64,000 nucleotides of DNA, from NCBI RefSeq assembly GCF_014873875.1, contig NZ_JADBEM010000001.1, forward strand, positions 5,828,001-5,892,000. The letters run 5' to 3'. Below are positions 26,390-35,332 of this stretch, one piece after another (the stretch's first letter is position 1; each line of letters starts with the position of its first letter). Made by a program: the position numbers and the translations under genes. Under the pieces are notes generated by a model. The model had not been told where the DNA came from and ran no database searches. It saw nothing but the letters and a program-made list of their open reading frames with translations. Source of the DNA: Actinopolymorpha pittospori (lineage in GTDB: Bacteria; Actinomycetota; Actinomycetes; Propionibacteriales; Actinopolymorphaceae).

Positions 26390-28021
26390 ATGAAACACCG
26401 CAGGCACGTCATGGTGGGGGTGCTGGCGACCGTGTGTGCGCTGGTCATGTCCGCGTGCAACACGCCGCTCGGGATCGTCGGTGACGACGGGGCGCCCGTC
26501 CCGTCACGCACGGCGCCGACGGCATCCGCGGCGAACCGCACAGCCCCGGAGGCCGCACAGACGCCGCAGGGGCGTGACCTGGCGCTCCCGCCCTCGCGAG
26601 ACCCGAGCCCGGTGCTCCAACAGCAGGACGACGGCTCGGCTCCGCTAGGGCAGAAGGTGACCGTCCCGTCGCTGCCGTTCTCCTTCAGTCGGGACGGCTA
26701 CACCTTCCGTGACCTTCACGGAGCGCAGGTCCCGCTGGTCACCGGCAGGGTCACCCCGAAGGTCGACACCGGACCGCACGACGGGCACGGCGTCCGGATG
26801 TTCATCGTCGACGGGAAGATGTACGACCATCCCAACTTCCAGGCCAACTACGGGATCGAGAACCTCGAGTCCTACGACCGCACCCACGACGAGTTCTACC
26901 TGAACCGCGCGAAGCTGCAGGCGCAGCGCCTGATCGACCGCCGCGTCGAGTCCCGCGGTGCGTGGTTCTACCCCTACCCGTTCGACTTCCGCCTGCACGG
27001 GAACATCGCGGAGACGGTGCGCGCCCCGTGGTACAGCGGCCTGTCCCAGGGCAAGGTCCTCTCGCTGATGTCCCGGCTCGCCGCGACGACGCACGAGGCC
27101 AAGTGGGCGGAGGCCGCCGACCGTACGTTCAACAGCTTCCTCCTCCCACCCGACGAGCAGGCGCCGTGGGTGGTCAGCGTCGGCTCCGACCACCTGCTGT
27201 GGTTCGTCGAGTACCCCTTCGGCAGCCCCGACACGGCGGACCTCGTCTTCAACGGCCACATGTCCGCGGTGTTCGGGCTCTGGGACTACTACCGGGTGAC
27301 CAGGCGTCCGCAGGCGCTCGCGCTCTACGACGGCGGCATCACCACGATCAACCGCTACCGCTCGACCCTGCGCGTCCCACAGGCACAGTCCATCTACTGC
27401 GTCACTCACCACTCCACGGCGACCAACGGCTACCACAAGATCCACATCGCCCAGCTCATCCAGCTGTGGCTGATGACCGGGCGCAACGAGTTCGTCCAAC
27501 TCGCCGACGCGATGGCCGCCGACAACCCCTACCCGGTACTCGACACCCCCCGCACGGTCGACCTGCCCGCCGGCAGGCACATCGGCTACAACTTCGACAT
27601 CGCCACCGGTGCGGTTCTCGGATCGAAGACGGTGACGCTGACCGAGGCGACCACGGCGACGACCATCCGGCGTATGCGGGTCAAGGGTCGCGGCGTCTAC
27701 TACCGCATGACCAAGGGCAGCGTGATGGAAGGTTTGTGGGTCCCCGAGAAGGCGGGTCTGAGCCTGATGCGCGGGCCGATCCAGATCCTCGAGTACCACG
27801 CCAACCGCGAGGGCGTCCTGCCCGCCAAGCGCGTCTACGTCGGCACGAGGTACGACGCCGAGGGCGAAGTGAGCGGCCGGACGAAGCTGACTCCCAGGGC
27901 GGCCACCCAGGTGAGCTACGACGCGAAGGCATGGATCGGCGGCGTACCCAGCGTCCACGTCACCAGCGGGAGACTCACCGGTTACTGGATCGCGGCGGCG
28001 AGTCTCCAGCCCGCCTCCTGA
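26390..28021 (+). CDS. D-glucuronyl C5-epimerase-domain lipoprotein
   Basis: Exported lipoprotein of 543 residues. The signal peptide (about 1-22) ends in VMSAC. A Pro/Ala/Thr-rich linker runs to about residue 90, then a C5-epimerase C-terminal-type all-alpha domain with ESYDRTHDEFYLNRAKLQAQ, WFYPYPFDFRLHG, APWYSGLSQGKVLSLMSRLA and WDYYRVTRRPQALALYDGG. In animals and some bacteria this fold epimerises glucuronic acid in heparan-type chains; bacterial exported versions are poorly studied. The ATG at 26390 gives a proper lipoprotein signal. It follows a sugar-catabolism operon but is separated from it by a terminator, so it may act on cell-surface polysaccharide instead. Confidence 0.82.
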   Translation: MKHRRHVMVGVLATVCALVMSACNTPLGIVGDDGAPVPSRTAPTASAANRTAPEAAQTPQGRDLALPPSRDPSPVLQQQDDGSAPLGQKVTVPSLPFSFSRDGYTFRDLHGAQVPLVTGRVTPKVDTGPHDGHGVRMFIVDGKMYDHPNFQANYGIENLESYDRTHDEFYLNRAKLQAQRLIDRRVESRGAWFYPYPFDFRLHGNIAETVRAPWYSGLSQGKVLSLMSRLAATTHEAKWAEAADRTFNSFLLPPDEQAPWVVSVGSDHLLWFVEYPFGSPDTADLVFNGHMSAVFGLWDYYRVTRRPQALALYDGGITTINRYRSTLRVPQAQSIYCVTHHSTATNGYHKIHIAQLIQLWLMTGRNEFVQLADAMAADNPYPVLDTPRTVDLPAGRHIGYNFDIATGAVLGSKTVTLTEATTATTIRRMRVKGRGVYYRMTKGSVMEGLWVPEKAGLSLMRGPIQILEYHANREGVLPAKRVYVGTRYDAEGEVSGRTKLTPRAATQVSYDAKAWIGGVPSVHVTSGRLTGYWIAAASLQPAS

Positions 28022-28205
28022 CCAGCGCGAGGCGTTCCGCATTTCGGATCGTCGCGTACCAGATGCTGGTGCGATCCGGGTGGTACCGGCCGGAAACGTG
28101 CCGACGTCGGTCATTGCTCCATGAGTATTCGCAAACGCCCAACGTAACTGTCGGAGGGCGGGCAGACTGGATCACGCCGATCTTCCCCGTGGGAGGAGTT
28201 GTGCC

Positions 28206-29336
28206 GTGCCGGTCTTCGCGCTTTTGTCAGCGGCTCAAGGAGCCGACGCATCGCCGCTCGGACGCTCGGGTCCGGACGGGCAGGTCGAGGTTCGTTCCCC
28301 GGGCGAGACCGACGTCGACGCCGACGTCGAGGTAGTGGCCGAAGCCGCGGATGGTGCGGCCGAAACTGTCGAGGGTGCGGCCGACGCCAAGGCGGAGGAG
28401 GACCTTCCCGCGCTCGACGAACTCAGCGACCGGGCTCCTGACCTGGTTCGGCAGTACCTCCGCGAGATCGGCCGGGTCCCGTTGCTCACCGCGCAACAGG
28501 AGGTCGAGTTGGCCCGGTCGATCGAGGCCGGCCTGTTCGCCGAACGCCGCCGCATCGAAGGTTGCGGCGTCGTCGCCACCGATGCCGAACTGGAGGCGCT
28601 GGTCCGGCTCGGTCGGGTCGCCAAACGGCACCTCATCGAGGCCAACCTCCGGCTCGTGGTCTCTGTCGCCAAACGCTGCACCGGTCGTGGTCTGCCGCTG
28701 CTCGACCTGATCCAGGAGGGCAACCTCGGCCTGATCCGGGCGGTGGAGAAGTTCGACTACACCCGCGGCTACAAGTTCTCGACGTACGCCACCTGGTGGA
28801 TCCGGCAGGCGATCTCCCGCGCGATCGCGGACCAGTCGCGGGCGATTCGCGTACCCGTGCACGTGGTCGACGCGATCAACCGGGTCCTGCGCGCGCAGCG
28901 GCAGCTCTTCCAGCAGCTTGGTCGCGATCCCGCGATCGAGGAGGTGGCCGAGGTCGTCGGGCTCGCCCCCGAGAGGGCCAGTGAGCTGTTGCGACTCGCC
29001 CGCGAGCCGGTCTCGCTGCACACACCGATCGGTGAGATGGAGGCGTCCGAACTCGGTGACCTGATCGAGGACCTCGACGCCATCGCGCCACTGGAGGCGG
29101 CGGCGTCCTCACTGATGCGCGAACACATCGACTCCGCGCTCGCCCAACTCGGTGAGCGGGAGCGGTACGTCGTCCAGATGCGCTACGGCCTCACCGACGG
29201 ACAGATCCACACCCTGGAGGAGGTCGGCCGTAGGTTCGGCGTGACGCGCGAACGGGTGCGACAGATCGAGGCGAAGACGCTCGCGAAGCTTCGTGGTGGG
29301 AGCTGGGCGCCGGGTCTGCGGGAGTACCTCGCCTGA
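28206..29336 (+). CDS. RNA polymerase sigma factor, sigma-70 family (group 2, principal-like)
   Basis: Directs RNA polymerase to promoters; 376 residues. After an acidic, low-complexity N-terminus (1-75), region 1.2 is APDLVRQYLREIGRVPLLT, region 2 contains LIEANLRLVVSVAKR, GLPLLDLIQEGNLGLIRAVEKF and FSTYATWWIRQAISRAI (the -10 recognition helix), region 3 HVVDAINRVLRAQRQL, and region 4 YGLTDGQIHTLEEVGRRFGVTRERVRQIE (the -35 recognition helix). GTG 28206 has GGAGGAG at ideal spacing. The size, without a long region 1.1, fits HrdA/HrdD/SigB-like alternative factors rather than the essential one. Confidence 0.94.
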   Translation: MPVFALLSAAQGADASPLGRSGPDGQVEVRSPGETDVDADVEVVAEAADGAAETVEGAADAKAEEDLPALDELSDRAPDLVRQYLREIGRVPLLTAQQEVELARSIEAGLFAERRRIEGCGVVATDAELEALVRLGRVAKRHLIEANLRLVVSVAKRCTGRGLPLLDLIQEGNLGLIRAVEKFDYTRGYKFSTYATWWIRQAISRAIADQSRAIRVPVHVVDAINRVLRAQRQLFQQLGRDPAIEEVAEVVGLAPERASELLRLAREPVSLHTPIGEMEASELGDLIEDLDAIAPLEAAASSLMREHIDSALAQLGERERYVVQMRYGLTDGQIHTLEEVGRRFGVTRERVRQIEAKTLAKLRGGSWAPGLREYLA

Positions 29337-29414
29337 GGTACGTGGTCGGACCGGATGGCCCGAGTATCCCGCGTCCCCTGCCAGGGCCGCCGTCTCGGCC
29401 AGTACCGTGACCAC

Positions 29415-29954
29415 GTGCGCCGTCGGCAGAGCCCTCCCCGCGAAGTGACGAACGCCCTTGCCCTCCGCCCCCGTGAGCGGATCCTCGCGTCCGCCGCGGA
29501 CGCGTCCGGAGCCTGGATAATCGCGACCGAACGCGCGCTTTATCTTCCGGAGCGTGACGACGGGGTGAAGGGTCCCCATCACGGCATTCCCTGGGAAGAG
29601 GTCGAACATGCCGAATGGGATCGCGAGTCCGAACGGCTCCGGGTCACCCAGGCGGCGCCGCTCGGTGAGCGGATGCGTTCCTGGGCGCTCCGCTTCGATC
29701 CGCCGGACCAGCGCCTGCTCGCCCTGATCCGGGAGCGGATCACCGCCAGTGTCGTGGTCGAACAGCACGTACCCCTGCGTGGAGACGTGGGTGTCCGGGT
29801 GATCGCACGTCGGCCGCCCGCCGCCGCCCCGGGCGCCGACACCGACCTGGTGTGGGCGGTCGCCTTCGACGAGGGCATCGACCCGGGCGATCCGGAGCTT
29901 CTCGCCGCCGCGCAGCGCGCGCTCGACTCGGTGCGCGCGGAGATCGAGCCGTGA
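29415..29954 (+). CDS. Conserved actinobacterial hypothetical protein
   Basis: Cytosolic protein of 179 residues, no signal or membrane helix. The pattern WIIATERALYLPE followed by IPWEEVEHAEWDRESERLRV resembles PH-like small beta domains that occur in many actinobacterial proteins of unknown role. The C-terminal part VWAVAFDEGIDPGDPELLAAAQRALDSVRAEI is conserved-looking. GTG 29415 is taken as start; an in-frame ATG 60 bases earlier lacks a clear ribosome site. Its stop overlaps the start of the next gene (GTGA), which suggests co-expression with the M1-like lipoprotein. Confidence 0.72.
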   Translation: MRRRQSPPREVTNALALRPRERILASAADASGAWIIATERALYLPERDDGVKGPHHGIPWEEVEHAEWDRESERLRVTQAAPLGERMRSWALRFDPPDQRLLALIRERITASVVVEQHVPLRGDVGVRVIARRPPAAAPGADTDLVWAVAFDEGIDPGDPELLAAAQRALDSVRAEIEP

Positions 29955-31612
29955 GGCGGCTGCGAGTCGCGGCGCTCGTACTGGGTGCCGCCGCGGCAGG
30001 TCTTGCCGGGTGCACGCCGAGCGCCGGTGGGCTCGCGGGCGGCGCTCCGGACAGCACCGTCTCCACTCCGCCGTCGACTCCCGAGAGCACGGCCACTCCG
30101 CCAGGCCGATCGTCGGCCCCCGAGGCCGAAGGGCCGTCAGCCTGTCCGACCGGTGGGGAGGGTGCCGGCGGGAGTTCGAAGGTGTCGTACGCCGACCCGA
30201 CCGGCGGGTCCGGCGGGTCCGGTGGGTCAGACGCGCGTGCGGTCGCCGTGGCCGGCGGAGCCCGCGTCGAGAGCGCCGCGGAGGCCGCGAGTGCCGCCCG
30301 CGCCGCTCCGTGGAAGGACCGGCCGGCGGTGACGCTGTGCTTCGACATTCCTGCGGACCGCCGGGTGGTGCGGGGCACGGAGAGCGTGACCTTCACCCCG
30401 GACCGGCGTACCTGCGAGGTGGTCTTCCGGGCCTGGCCGAACAAGCCCGAGACGGCACGTGCCGGCAACCGTCTCGACGTCACCGCCGTCGCGGTGGACG
30501 GCCAGATGACCACGCCGAAGGTCGAGGCGGCGGGAGCGCCTCCCGGCTCGCCGGGCACGCTGATCCGGATACCGCTGCAGAGCTGTCTCAGTGCCGGCAA
30601 GAAGGCGCAGGTCGAGCTCGCGTTCACGTTGACGGTGGGCGCCGACACGCCGGAGCGGGTGGGGTTCTCCTCCGGGGACCGCACAATCTGGCTGGCCACC
30701 GCGTACCCCTTGCTCGCCTGGCAGCGTGGCAAGGGCTGGGTGACCGACCCGGCGGTCGACCTGTTCGGCGAGACGACCACGAGCGAGGAGTTCCGGCTGG
30801 ACCAGCTGGACGTGGTGGTGCCGAAGGGTGATGAGGTCCTCGGTACGGGCCAGGAGCTCGGTGTCGTCCCGTCGTCCCGCGCAGGGAGTGTCGTCCACCA
30901 GTTCCGCGCCAACGCCGTACGCGACGTCGCGATCACCGCGGGCCGGCTCGACGTCGTCGAACGGGTCGCCGACGGTGTACGCGTCCATGTCGGTGCGGCG
31001 CCCGGCTCTGTCGCGCCCGCGGGGGAGTGGGCCGACGCCACGGTCAGCGCGGTCAAGGAGCTGTCCGCCTACCTCGGACCCTTCCCGTACGACGACCTGT
31101 GGGTGACCATCGCCCCGGACGTCCCGTCCGGTATCGAGCTGCCCGGAGCGATCCAGTTCGGCAACGTCCGACCGAGTGGATATCCCGAGCTTGTGCCCCA
31201 TGAGGTGGCACACATGTGGTTCTACGGATTGGTCGGTAATGACCAGGCTCGCGACCCGTGGATGGACGAGTCGTTCGCGGAGTACGCCGAGGTCCTGGTC
31301 GACGGTACGGCCGAGAGATCGCTTCGCGCGCAGATCCCGACCCGGGTCCGCGACCGGGTCGGCGAGTCGATGCAGTGGTACGCCTCGTTGCGCAACCCCG
31401 ACCTGTACGCCGTCGGCGTCTACCGGCAGGGCGGAGCGATGCTCCACCGGGCGCGGCAGGCGGTCGGGCCGGCGACCTTCGACCGGCTGCTCCGGGGCTA
31501 CATCGACAGCAACGCGCACCGGATCGCGACGCCGAACGACGTGGCCCGGGCCTTCGCCAGCCAGCCGCGGGTGATCGAGATCCTCCGCCAGTACGGCGCG
31601 CTGCCCCGGTGA
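29951..31612 (+). CDS. M1-family metallopeptidase-like lipoprotein
   Basis: Exported zinc peptidase candidate of 553 residues. The signal peptide ends in a lipobox (AAGLAGC) near residue 20; a Ser/Gly/Thr-rich spacer to about residue 125 lifts the domain from the membrane. The catalytic part has an exopeptidase-type segment SGIELPGAIQFGN, the zinc-binding HEVAHMW and the third zinc ligand in DPWMDESFAEYAE, 18 residues later, as in aminopeptidase N. The N-terminal beta-domain typical of M1 precedes it, while the long C-terminal helical domain of full aminopeptidase N is missing. The GTG start overlaps the upstream stop. Confidence 0.86.
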   Translation: MRRLRVAALVLGAAAAGLAGCTPSAGGLAGGAPDSTVSTPPSTPESTATPPGRSSAPEAEGPSACPTGGEGAGGSSKVSYADPTGGSGGSGGSDARAVAVAGGARVESAAEAASAARAAPWKDRPAVTLCFDIPADRRVVRGTESVTFTPDRRTCEVVFRAWPNKPETARAGNRLDVTAVAVDGQMTTPKVEAAGAPPGSPGTLIRIPLQSCLSAGKKAQVELAFTLTVGADTPERVGFSSGDRTIWLATAYPLLAWQRGKGWVTDPAVDLFGETTTSEEFRLDQLDVVVPKGDEVLGTGQELGVVPSSRAGSVVHQFRANAVRDVAITAGRLDVVERVADGVRVHVGAAPGSVAPAGEWADATVSAVKELSAYLGPFPYDDLWVTIAPDVPSGIELPGAIQFGNVRPSGYPELVPHEVAHMWFYGLVGNDQARDPWMDESFAEYAEVLVDGTAERSLRAQIPTRVRDRVGESMQWYASLRNPDLYAVGVYRQGGAMLHRARQAVGPATFDRLLRGYIDSNAHRIATPNDVARAFASQPRVIEILRQYGALPR

Positions 31613-31781
31613 GCCACGCGGGAAGCGGGGTGGGACCCGGCCGCGGGCTGAGTGCCGGGGGCCGGGTGCCGAGGGCCTGCGCGACCGTCGATTCGGGACC
31701 CGCGTTGAAGCCAACCCGGCTGATACGGGGCCCCCCAGGGGGCTGCTAATGTATGCCAGCCGGCAGTCGCCGGCGCCGCGA

Positions 31782-31854
31782 TCCCGCGTAGCTCAATTGG
31801 CAGAGCGTCCGGCTGTTAACCGGCAGGTTGCTGGTTCGAGTCCAGCCGCGGGAG
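31782..31854 (+). tRNA. tRNA-Asn (GTT)
   Basis: Full cloverleaf of 73 bases: acceptor TCCCGCG pairs with CGCGGGA at 31847-31853, D-arm GCTC/GAGC, anticodon loop CTGTTAA with anticodon GTT, T-loop TTCGAGT flanked by a 5-bp stem. Discriminator base is G. CCA is not encoded. It is followed directly by a strong terminator hairpin. Confidence 0.96.
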
Positions 31855-31865
31855 CGTGATCATCG

Positions 31866-31902
31866 GATCCCCCGCCCGGGTAACTCCACCGGGCGGGGGA
31901 TC
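31866..31902 (+). terminator. Terminator after tRNA-Asn
   Basis: Perfect 14-bp stem, 31866-31879 with 31889-31902, and a 9-base loop, 11 bases after the tRNA end, followed by TTGTCTGTCC. A classic intrinsic terminator position. Confidence 0.85.
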
Positions 31903-32038
31903 GTTGTCTGTCCACCGTGTTCGTTCTCAACATCCGCCGGTCGCCGGGATGGGCTGACGTGTACGCTCGCTGGGACAGCGCCCGGCCAGGACGTCCGCCG
32001 ATGCGCGGCCTGGTGCAGTGCGGTCGAGGGAGGTCGCC

Positions 32039-33004
32039 ATGGGGATCCCTGACCTCAGCGCGTCGGTGTTCGCGATGAAGTACGCGATCCTGGTCGACGT
32101 CGGCTACCTCTACGCCGCGGCCGGCGAGGTCCTCTTCGGCGCCCGCGAGCGCCGCGAATACCGGGTCGCCGCCGACGAGCTCATCCAGGCCCTGCAAAAG
32201 CAGGCGGCCGAGCGGTTGCCGGGTGAGCTGCTCCGGGTCTACTGGTACGACGCCGCCCACGACCGCGTCCCCACCGTCGACCAGCGCGTGATCGCCGCCC
32301 TGCCGATGGTCAAGGTCAGGTTGGGCAACCTCAACAAGCAGGGCCAGCAGAAGGGTGTCGACGCCCAGATCCGCAGCGACCTCGATGCGCTCGCCCGGCA
32401 CAGCGCAGTGACCGACGCGGTGTTGATCGCCGGTGACGAGGACCTCGTCTCCGCCGTGGAGGCCGCGCAGGCCTACGGCGTACGGATCCATCTGTGGGGA
32501 GTCGAGCCGTCGTACGGCAGCAACCAGGCCGAGCGCCTCGTCTGGGAGGCCGACTTCGTCGAGGTCCTGTCGGCGGATCTGCTCCGGCCGTTCGTCCGCC
32601 AGGCGAACCCGCTGCCCACCTCGCCGAGCCAACCGAGCACCCCGACGCCGGCGCAGGTGTTCGCCGGCCGGCCAGCCGCGGCGACGACCACCCGGGCCGC
32701 ACGTACGCCGAGTCCCGCTGGCAGCGCCCTCTCCAAGCTCGGCCCCAACCGTGACGCGGTCGAGGAGGTCGGTGAACACGTCGCCCAGAAGTGGATCCTG
32801 ACCCGCGGCCGCGACAACGTACGCGACCTGCTGCCCGGCCCGATCCTGCCGACCGTCATCGACACCGAACTGTTGATCGAGGCGGAGAAGGAACTCGGTC
32901 ACTCACTCCGGCCCTACCCCGAGGCACGCGTCTGGCTGCGCGACGGCTTCTGGAACCGCGTCTACCGCGAGTTCGACCTCGCCGAACGCAAGTCGGCCAA
33001 GTAG
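32039..33004 (+). CDS. NYN-domain (LabA/PIN-like) protein
   Basis: Predicted RNase-fold protein of 321 residues. The NYN domain (about 12-185) shows the first acidic residue in AILVDVGYLYAA, the KGVDAQIRSDLDALA segment with two Asp, and VLIAGDEDLVSAVEAAQAYG followed by IHLWG, the layout of the metal-binding site of LabA/DUF88 proteins. A Pro/Ser/Ala-rich linker (about 200-240) leads to a C-terminal helical domain with LGPNRDAVEEVGEHVAQKW, probably OST-HTH-like, though this part is uncertain. ATG 32039 has GAGGGAGG upstream. Substrate RNA unknown. Confidence 0.84.
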   Translation: MGIPDLSASVFAMKYAILVDVGYLYAAAGEVLFGARERREYRVAADELIQALQKQAAERLPGELLRVYWYDAAHDRVPTVDQRVIAALPMVKVRLGNLNKQGQQKGVDAQIRSDLDALARHSAVTDAVLIAGDEDLVSAVEAAQAYGVRIHLWGVEPSYGSNQAERLVWEADFVEVLSADLLRPFVRQANPLPTSPSQPSTPTPAQVFAGRPAAATTTRAARTPSPAGSALSKLGPNRDAVEEVGEHVAQKWILTRGRDNVRDLLPGPILPTVIDTELLIEAEKELGHSLRPYPEARVWLRDGFWNRVYREFDLAERKSAK

Positions 33005-33180
33005 CTGGTGGCCGGATCCGGACTGGATCCTGTGGCGGATCCGTGCCGGAACCGCCGGCTCCGAACCAAACGCACTGCTGGCACGCCAGACACGCGACCA
33101 TGGGGAGTGGGACCTGTCGAGACTCCCACGTCACCAGGCGGCTAGGCTCAGCAAGCGGTCGCGGAACGTGGCCGGCTCGG

Positions 33181-33254
33181 GGGGCGGTAGCTCAGCCGGT
33201 TAGAGCAGGGGACTCATAATCCCTGGGTCGCGGGTTCGAGTCCCGCCCGCCCTA
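33181..33254 (+). tRNA. tRNA-Met (CAT), island insertion site
   Basis: Complete 74-base cloverleaf: acceptor GGGGCGG pairs with CCGCCCT (G-U at the first pair), D-arm GCTC/GAGC, anticodon loop CTCATAA, T-arm GCGGG/CCCGC with loop TTCGAGT. CAT anticodon with this D-arm and T-arm fits elongator Met; an Ile tRNA with modified C34 cannot be excluded without a tilS-determinant check. The 3' part from the anticodon loop on is repeated at 44,392, so this gene is the attachment site of the island to its right. Confidence 0.93.
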
Positions 33255-33269
33255 CCCCTACTGACCTGC
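33213..33269 (+). repeat. Left attachment site (direct repeat, 57 bp)
   Basis: From the anticodon loop of tRNA-Met to 15 bases past its end, these 57 bases are identical to 44392-44448. The repeat starts at the anticodon loop, the usual crossover place for tyrosine integrases that target tRNA genes. Partial similarity continues to about 33450. Confidence 0.9.
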
Positions 33270-33806
33270 ATAAATGTGGATCTTCGGCAGGTCGTCGGCT
33301 CGTTTTGCGTGGTTCGGGTGCGAGTCTGGTTGCGAGTGAGTCCGTTGGTCGGAGATGACTCTGCCCACTCCTCTTAACTGTGGACTCACGGGGACTGACC
33401 GGTGGTGTCCGGCTGCTGTACCTGGGTGGGCCAGTGTCGCCTTGAACGTCGTGGACTTCCACGTCGACAGGTCGGGTGATGTGATGTGGTGTTCGCCTGC
33501 GGCGGCAGGGCACGGCATCACATATGCGAGCACTCGGCGCCGTGTCGGCAGCATGAGGTTGCCTGGGGTGGGGGAGCGAGCGCAGAAGTTGCTGACCTGC
33601 ACGGTGAAGCCGGCTTCGTCCAGCGCGACGGCGCGGTCTGTGACGAGCCAGAGTTCCAGTGGGCGCCGGAACACGGAGCGGACGAGTTCGAGATGTTGTA
33701 CTTCGGCACGGCGGCGTTCGCCTTCGGTGCGCCAGTGCGTCCAATCGATCCCGGCCGGCAGACTCCCATCTTCGGGGGTGTTGGCGCTCGTCTGCTGCAA
33801 CATCAC
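33258..33806 (-). CDS. Hypothetical protein at island left end
   Basis: Possible 182-residue protein reading toward the tRNA and ending inside the attachment-site region. The N-terminal half (WTHWRTEGERRRAEVQHLEL, then LELWLVTDRAVALDEAGFTV and FCARSPTPGNLML) has a protein-like residue mix and may be the remnant of a longer gene; the C-terminal half, rich in His/Ser/Arg, looks random. The ribosome site is weak. I do not recognise the family. Could equally be a decayed gene fragment. Confidence 0.35.
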   Translation of the reverse strand: MMLQQTSANTPEDGSLPAGIDWTHWRTEGERRRAEVQHLELVRSVFRRPLELWLVTDRAVALDEAGFTVQVSNFCARSPTPGNLMLPTRRRVLAYVMPCPAAAGEHHITSPDLSTWKSTTFKATLAHPGTAAGHHRSVPVSPQLRGVGRVISDQRTHSQPDSHPNHAKRADDLPKIHIYAGQ

Positions 33807-33943
33807 GGCGATGCCACCTACGGCATCGGGCCAAGATCACCAGCGAGCTGTCGGGTGGGATCGTTGCCTCCAGGCGCTGCGTTGGTTTCGGCCTGGTTGG
33901 GTTCGCGCTCTTGGGTCCGGCGACTGGGTAACCGCGGTAGGGC

Positions 33944-34243
33944 TCAGGGATGGCCGAGCGGGGGCACGAGCGAAGTCTCCAACTCGCGCCGGCGTTGCAT
34001 CGACTGGGCCACATCCAGCGCGACTGAGGGCAGCGACACCACGACCCGCAGATCGTCGTCGGACACCTCACACGCCGCTGCGGCCGCCCACCATCCCGCG
34101 AGCAGGTCCGTCGCCTGGAGGCGGACAACATCGGATACAGGACCGCGTGGCGAACAGTGCAGCGTCGCCTCGATCCGGCGGCGAGCGCTGTCCCGTAGGG
34201 ACGGGTCGATGGTGGGGCCGGGACTGGTTTCGGGACCGATCAT
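33944..34243 (-). CDS. Small hypothetical protein
   Basis: 99 residues, no signal or membrane helix. ATG 34243 has AGGAG seven bases upstream, which supports translation. The central VVRLQATDLLAGWWAAAAACEV and DLRVVVSLPSVALDVAQSM look helical. It is divergent from the DUF6879-regulator module with a 334-base gap that should hold both promoters. Family unknown. Confidence 0.5.
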   Translation of the reverse strand: MIGPETSPGPTIDPSLRDSARRRIEATLHCSPRGPVSDVVRLQATDLLAGWWAAAAACEVSDDDLRVVVSLPSVALDVAQSMQRRRELETSLVPPLGHP

Positions 34244-34577
34244 GCAGCAGCTCCTGTGAAGACCGGGACAGTGTGGGGCCGGGTTGTTCTCCGCGACTGG
34301 GAGGAGCCGACCGGCGTCTCGGGAAGGGCGTTGGGGACGGTTCTGAGTGGAGGCTCGGGGTCAACGTGCGGGGCAGGCGCAGCGGTCTGGATGGGCGGAT
34401 TGGTACATGCAGCAGCTTCGTCCGTTACGGGCACAGTAAGTCGGAGCGGGACTACGGATCGCGTCAGTTGCTCGAAATTTCTCGCGCGCTGTCTAGCTGA
34501 TCGAGCAATAAGGCCCTAGCGTCAGGGGCAGTCGACGCGCCCACCAGGTTGACGCGTTATCCCGAGAGGAACGGGAC
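34244..34577. other. Divergent intergenic region in island
   Basis: 334 bases between the leftward 99-residue gene and the rightward regulator module. No gene seen. Just upstream of the module the sequence becomes locally AT-richer (around 34470-34515), which would fit a promoter; no clear operator was found. Confidence 0.5.
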
Positions 34578-34793
34578 ATGGCATCTGGGGACATGAACCT
34601 CATCTTCATCGGCACTACCAGCCAGAACGGTGGCTGCCCCACGATGTACGAAGTCGAGGGCACCGGCGAGTTCGTCGTGCAGGGCGTCAGGTTGTCGGAG
34701 CAGGCCCGCGCGCAGCTGCGTGACCTCGCCTGTGACGAGGACGCGGTGGTCGTGCCGCGTGAGCTGTTGACTCGCTTCACTCCGAAGGGGTGA
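34578..34793 (+). CDS. Small conserved protein of the DUF6879/Scr1-regulator module
   Basis: 71 residues, cytosolic. The pattern NLIFIGTTSQNGGCPTMYEV with EFVVQGVRLSE and VVVPRELLTRF resembles short proteins that in streptomycetes stand directly before DUF6879 and DUF5753 HTH genes. GAGAGG upstream of the ATG. The stop overlaps the next start (GTGA). It probably works with its two neighbours as a regulatory unit; the molecular role is unknown. Confidence 0.7.
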   Translation: MASGDMNLIFIGTTSQNGGCPTMYEVEGTGEFVVQGVRLSEQARAQLRDLACDEDAVVVPRELLTRFTPKG

Positions 34794-35332
34794 CCGTGGC
34801 CGAGATTGTCAGTGGAGATGCCTTCAGTGATCTGTTCCGCAACTTCGAGCACACGGCGTGGCGGCTGGAAGTGCGCACCGCCTATGGGGTCGCGAACGAG
34901 GATGACCCGTACCGGCAGTTCCTGGCGGGCGAGGAACCCGACACCGAATGGTTCGGGCCGTGGCTGCGCCTGATGGAGGAACAGACTGGCCTGGGCAAGC
35001 GAGTGGAGCGGGTGCGCCTGATTGATGATCCGCCCTCGGACTATCTGCGGTTTGAGCTGTGGGGTACCCCGTTCAACCAGTCGGCTGGGGAGGACATCCG
35101 CTACCTCGACCGGCGCAAGGCCCAGGCTCTGAGCCTGCCTGGGTATGACTTCTGGTTGTTCGACTCCACCCTGCTCGCCCGACTGCAGTTCGGTGAGAAC
35201 GACCGGTTCCTCGGCGTGACCCTCGACCGTGACCCGGCCGAAGTCGTACGCCACTGCTACTGGCGCGACGCCGCATGGCACCATGCCGAGTCCTTCGCCG
35301 ACTATATGGAACGGACCACCGCGGCAGCTTGA
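34790..35332 (+). CDS. DUF6879-family protein
   Basis: 180 residues, cytosolic. FSDLFRNFEHTAWRLEVR near the start, TEWFGPWLRLMEEQTGLGKR, DYLRFELWGTPFN and YDFWLFDSTLLARLQF are the conserved blocks of DUF6879. These proteins accompany Scr1-type HTH regulators in actinobacteria; a direct biochemical function is not established. Overlaps the small upstream gene (GTGA) and the downstream regulator (TTGA). Confidence 0.85.
   Translation: MTVAEIVSGDAFSDLFRNFEHTAWRLEVRTAYGVANEDDPYRQFLAGEEPDTEWFGPWLRLMEEQTGLGKRVERVRLIDDPPSDYLRFELWGTPFNQSAGEDIRYLDRRKAQALSLPGYDFWLFDSTLLARLQFGENDRFLGVTLDRDPAEVVRHCYWRDAAWHHAESFADYMERTTAAA

Noticed and set aside
33355..34500. Long rightward frame at the left end of the island, considered as an integrase relic
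   Set aside because: No tyrosine-recombinase Arg/His/Tyr motifs on either strand; composition fits a non-coding shadow.
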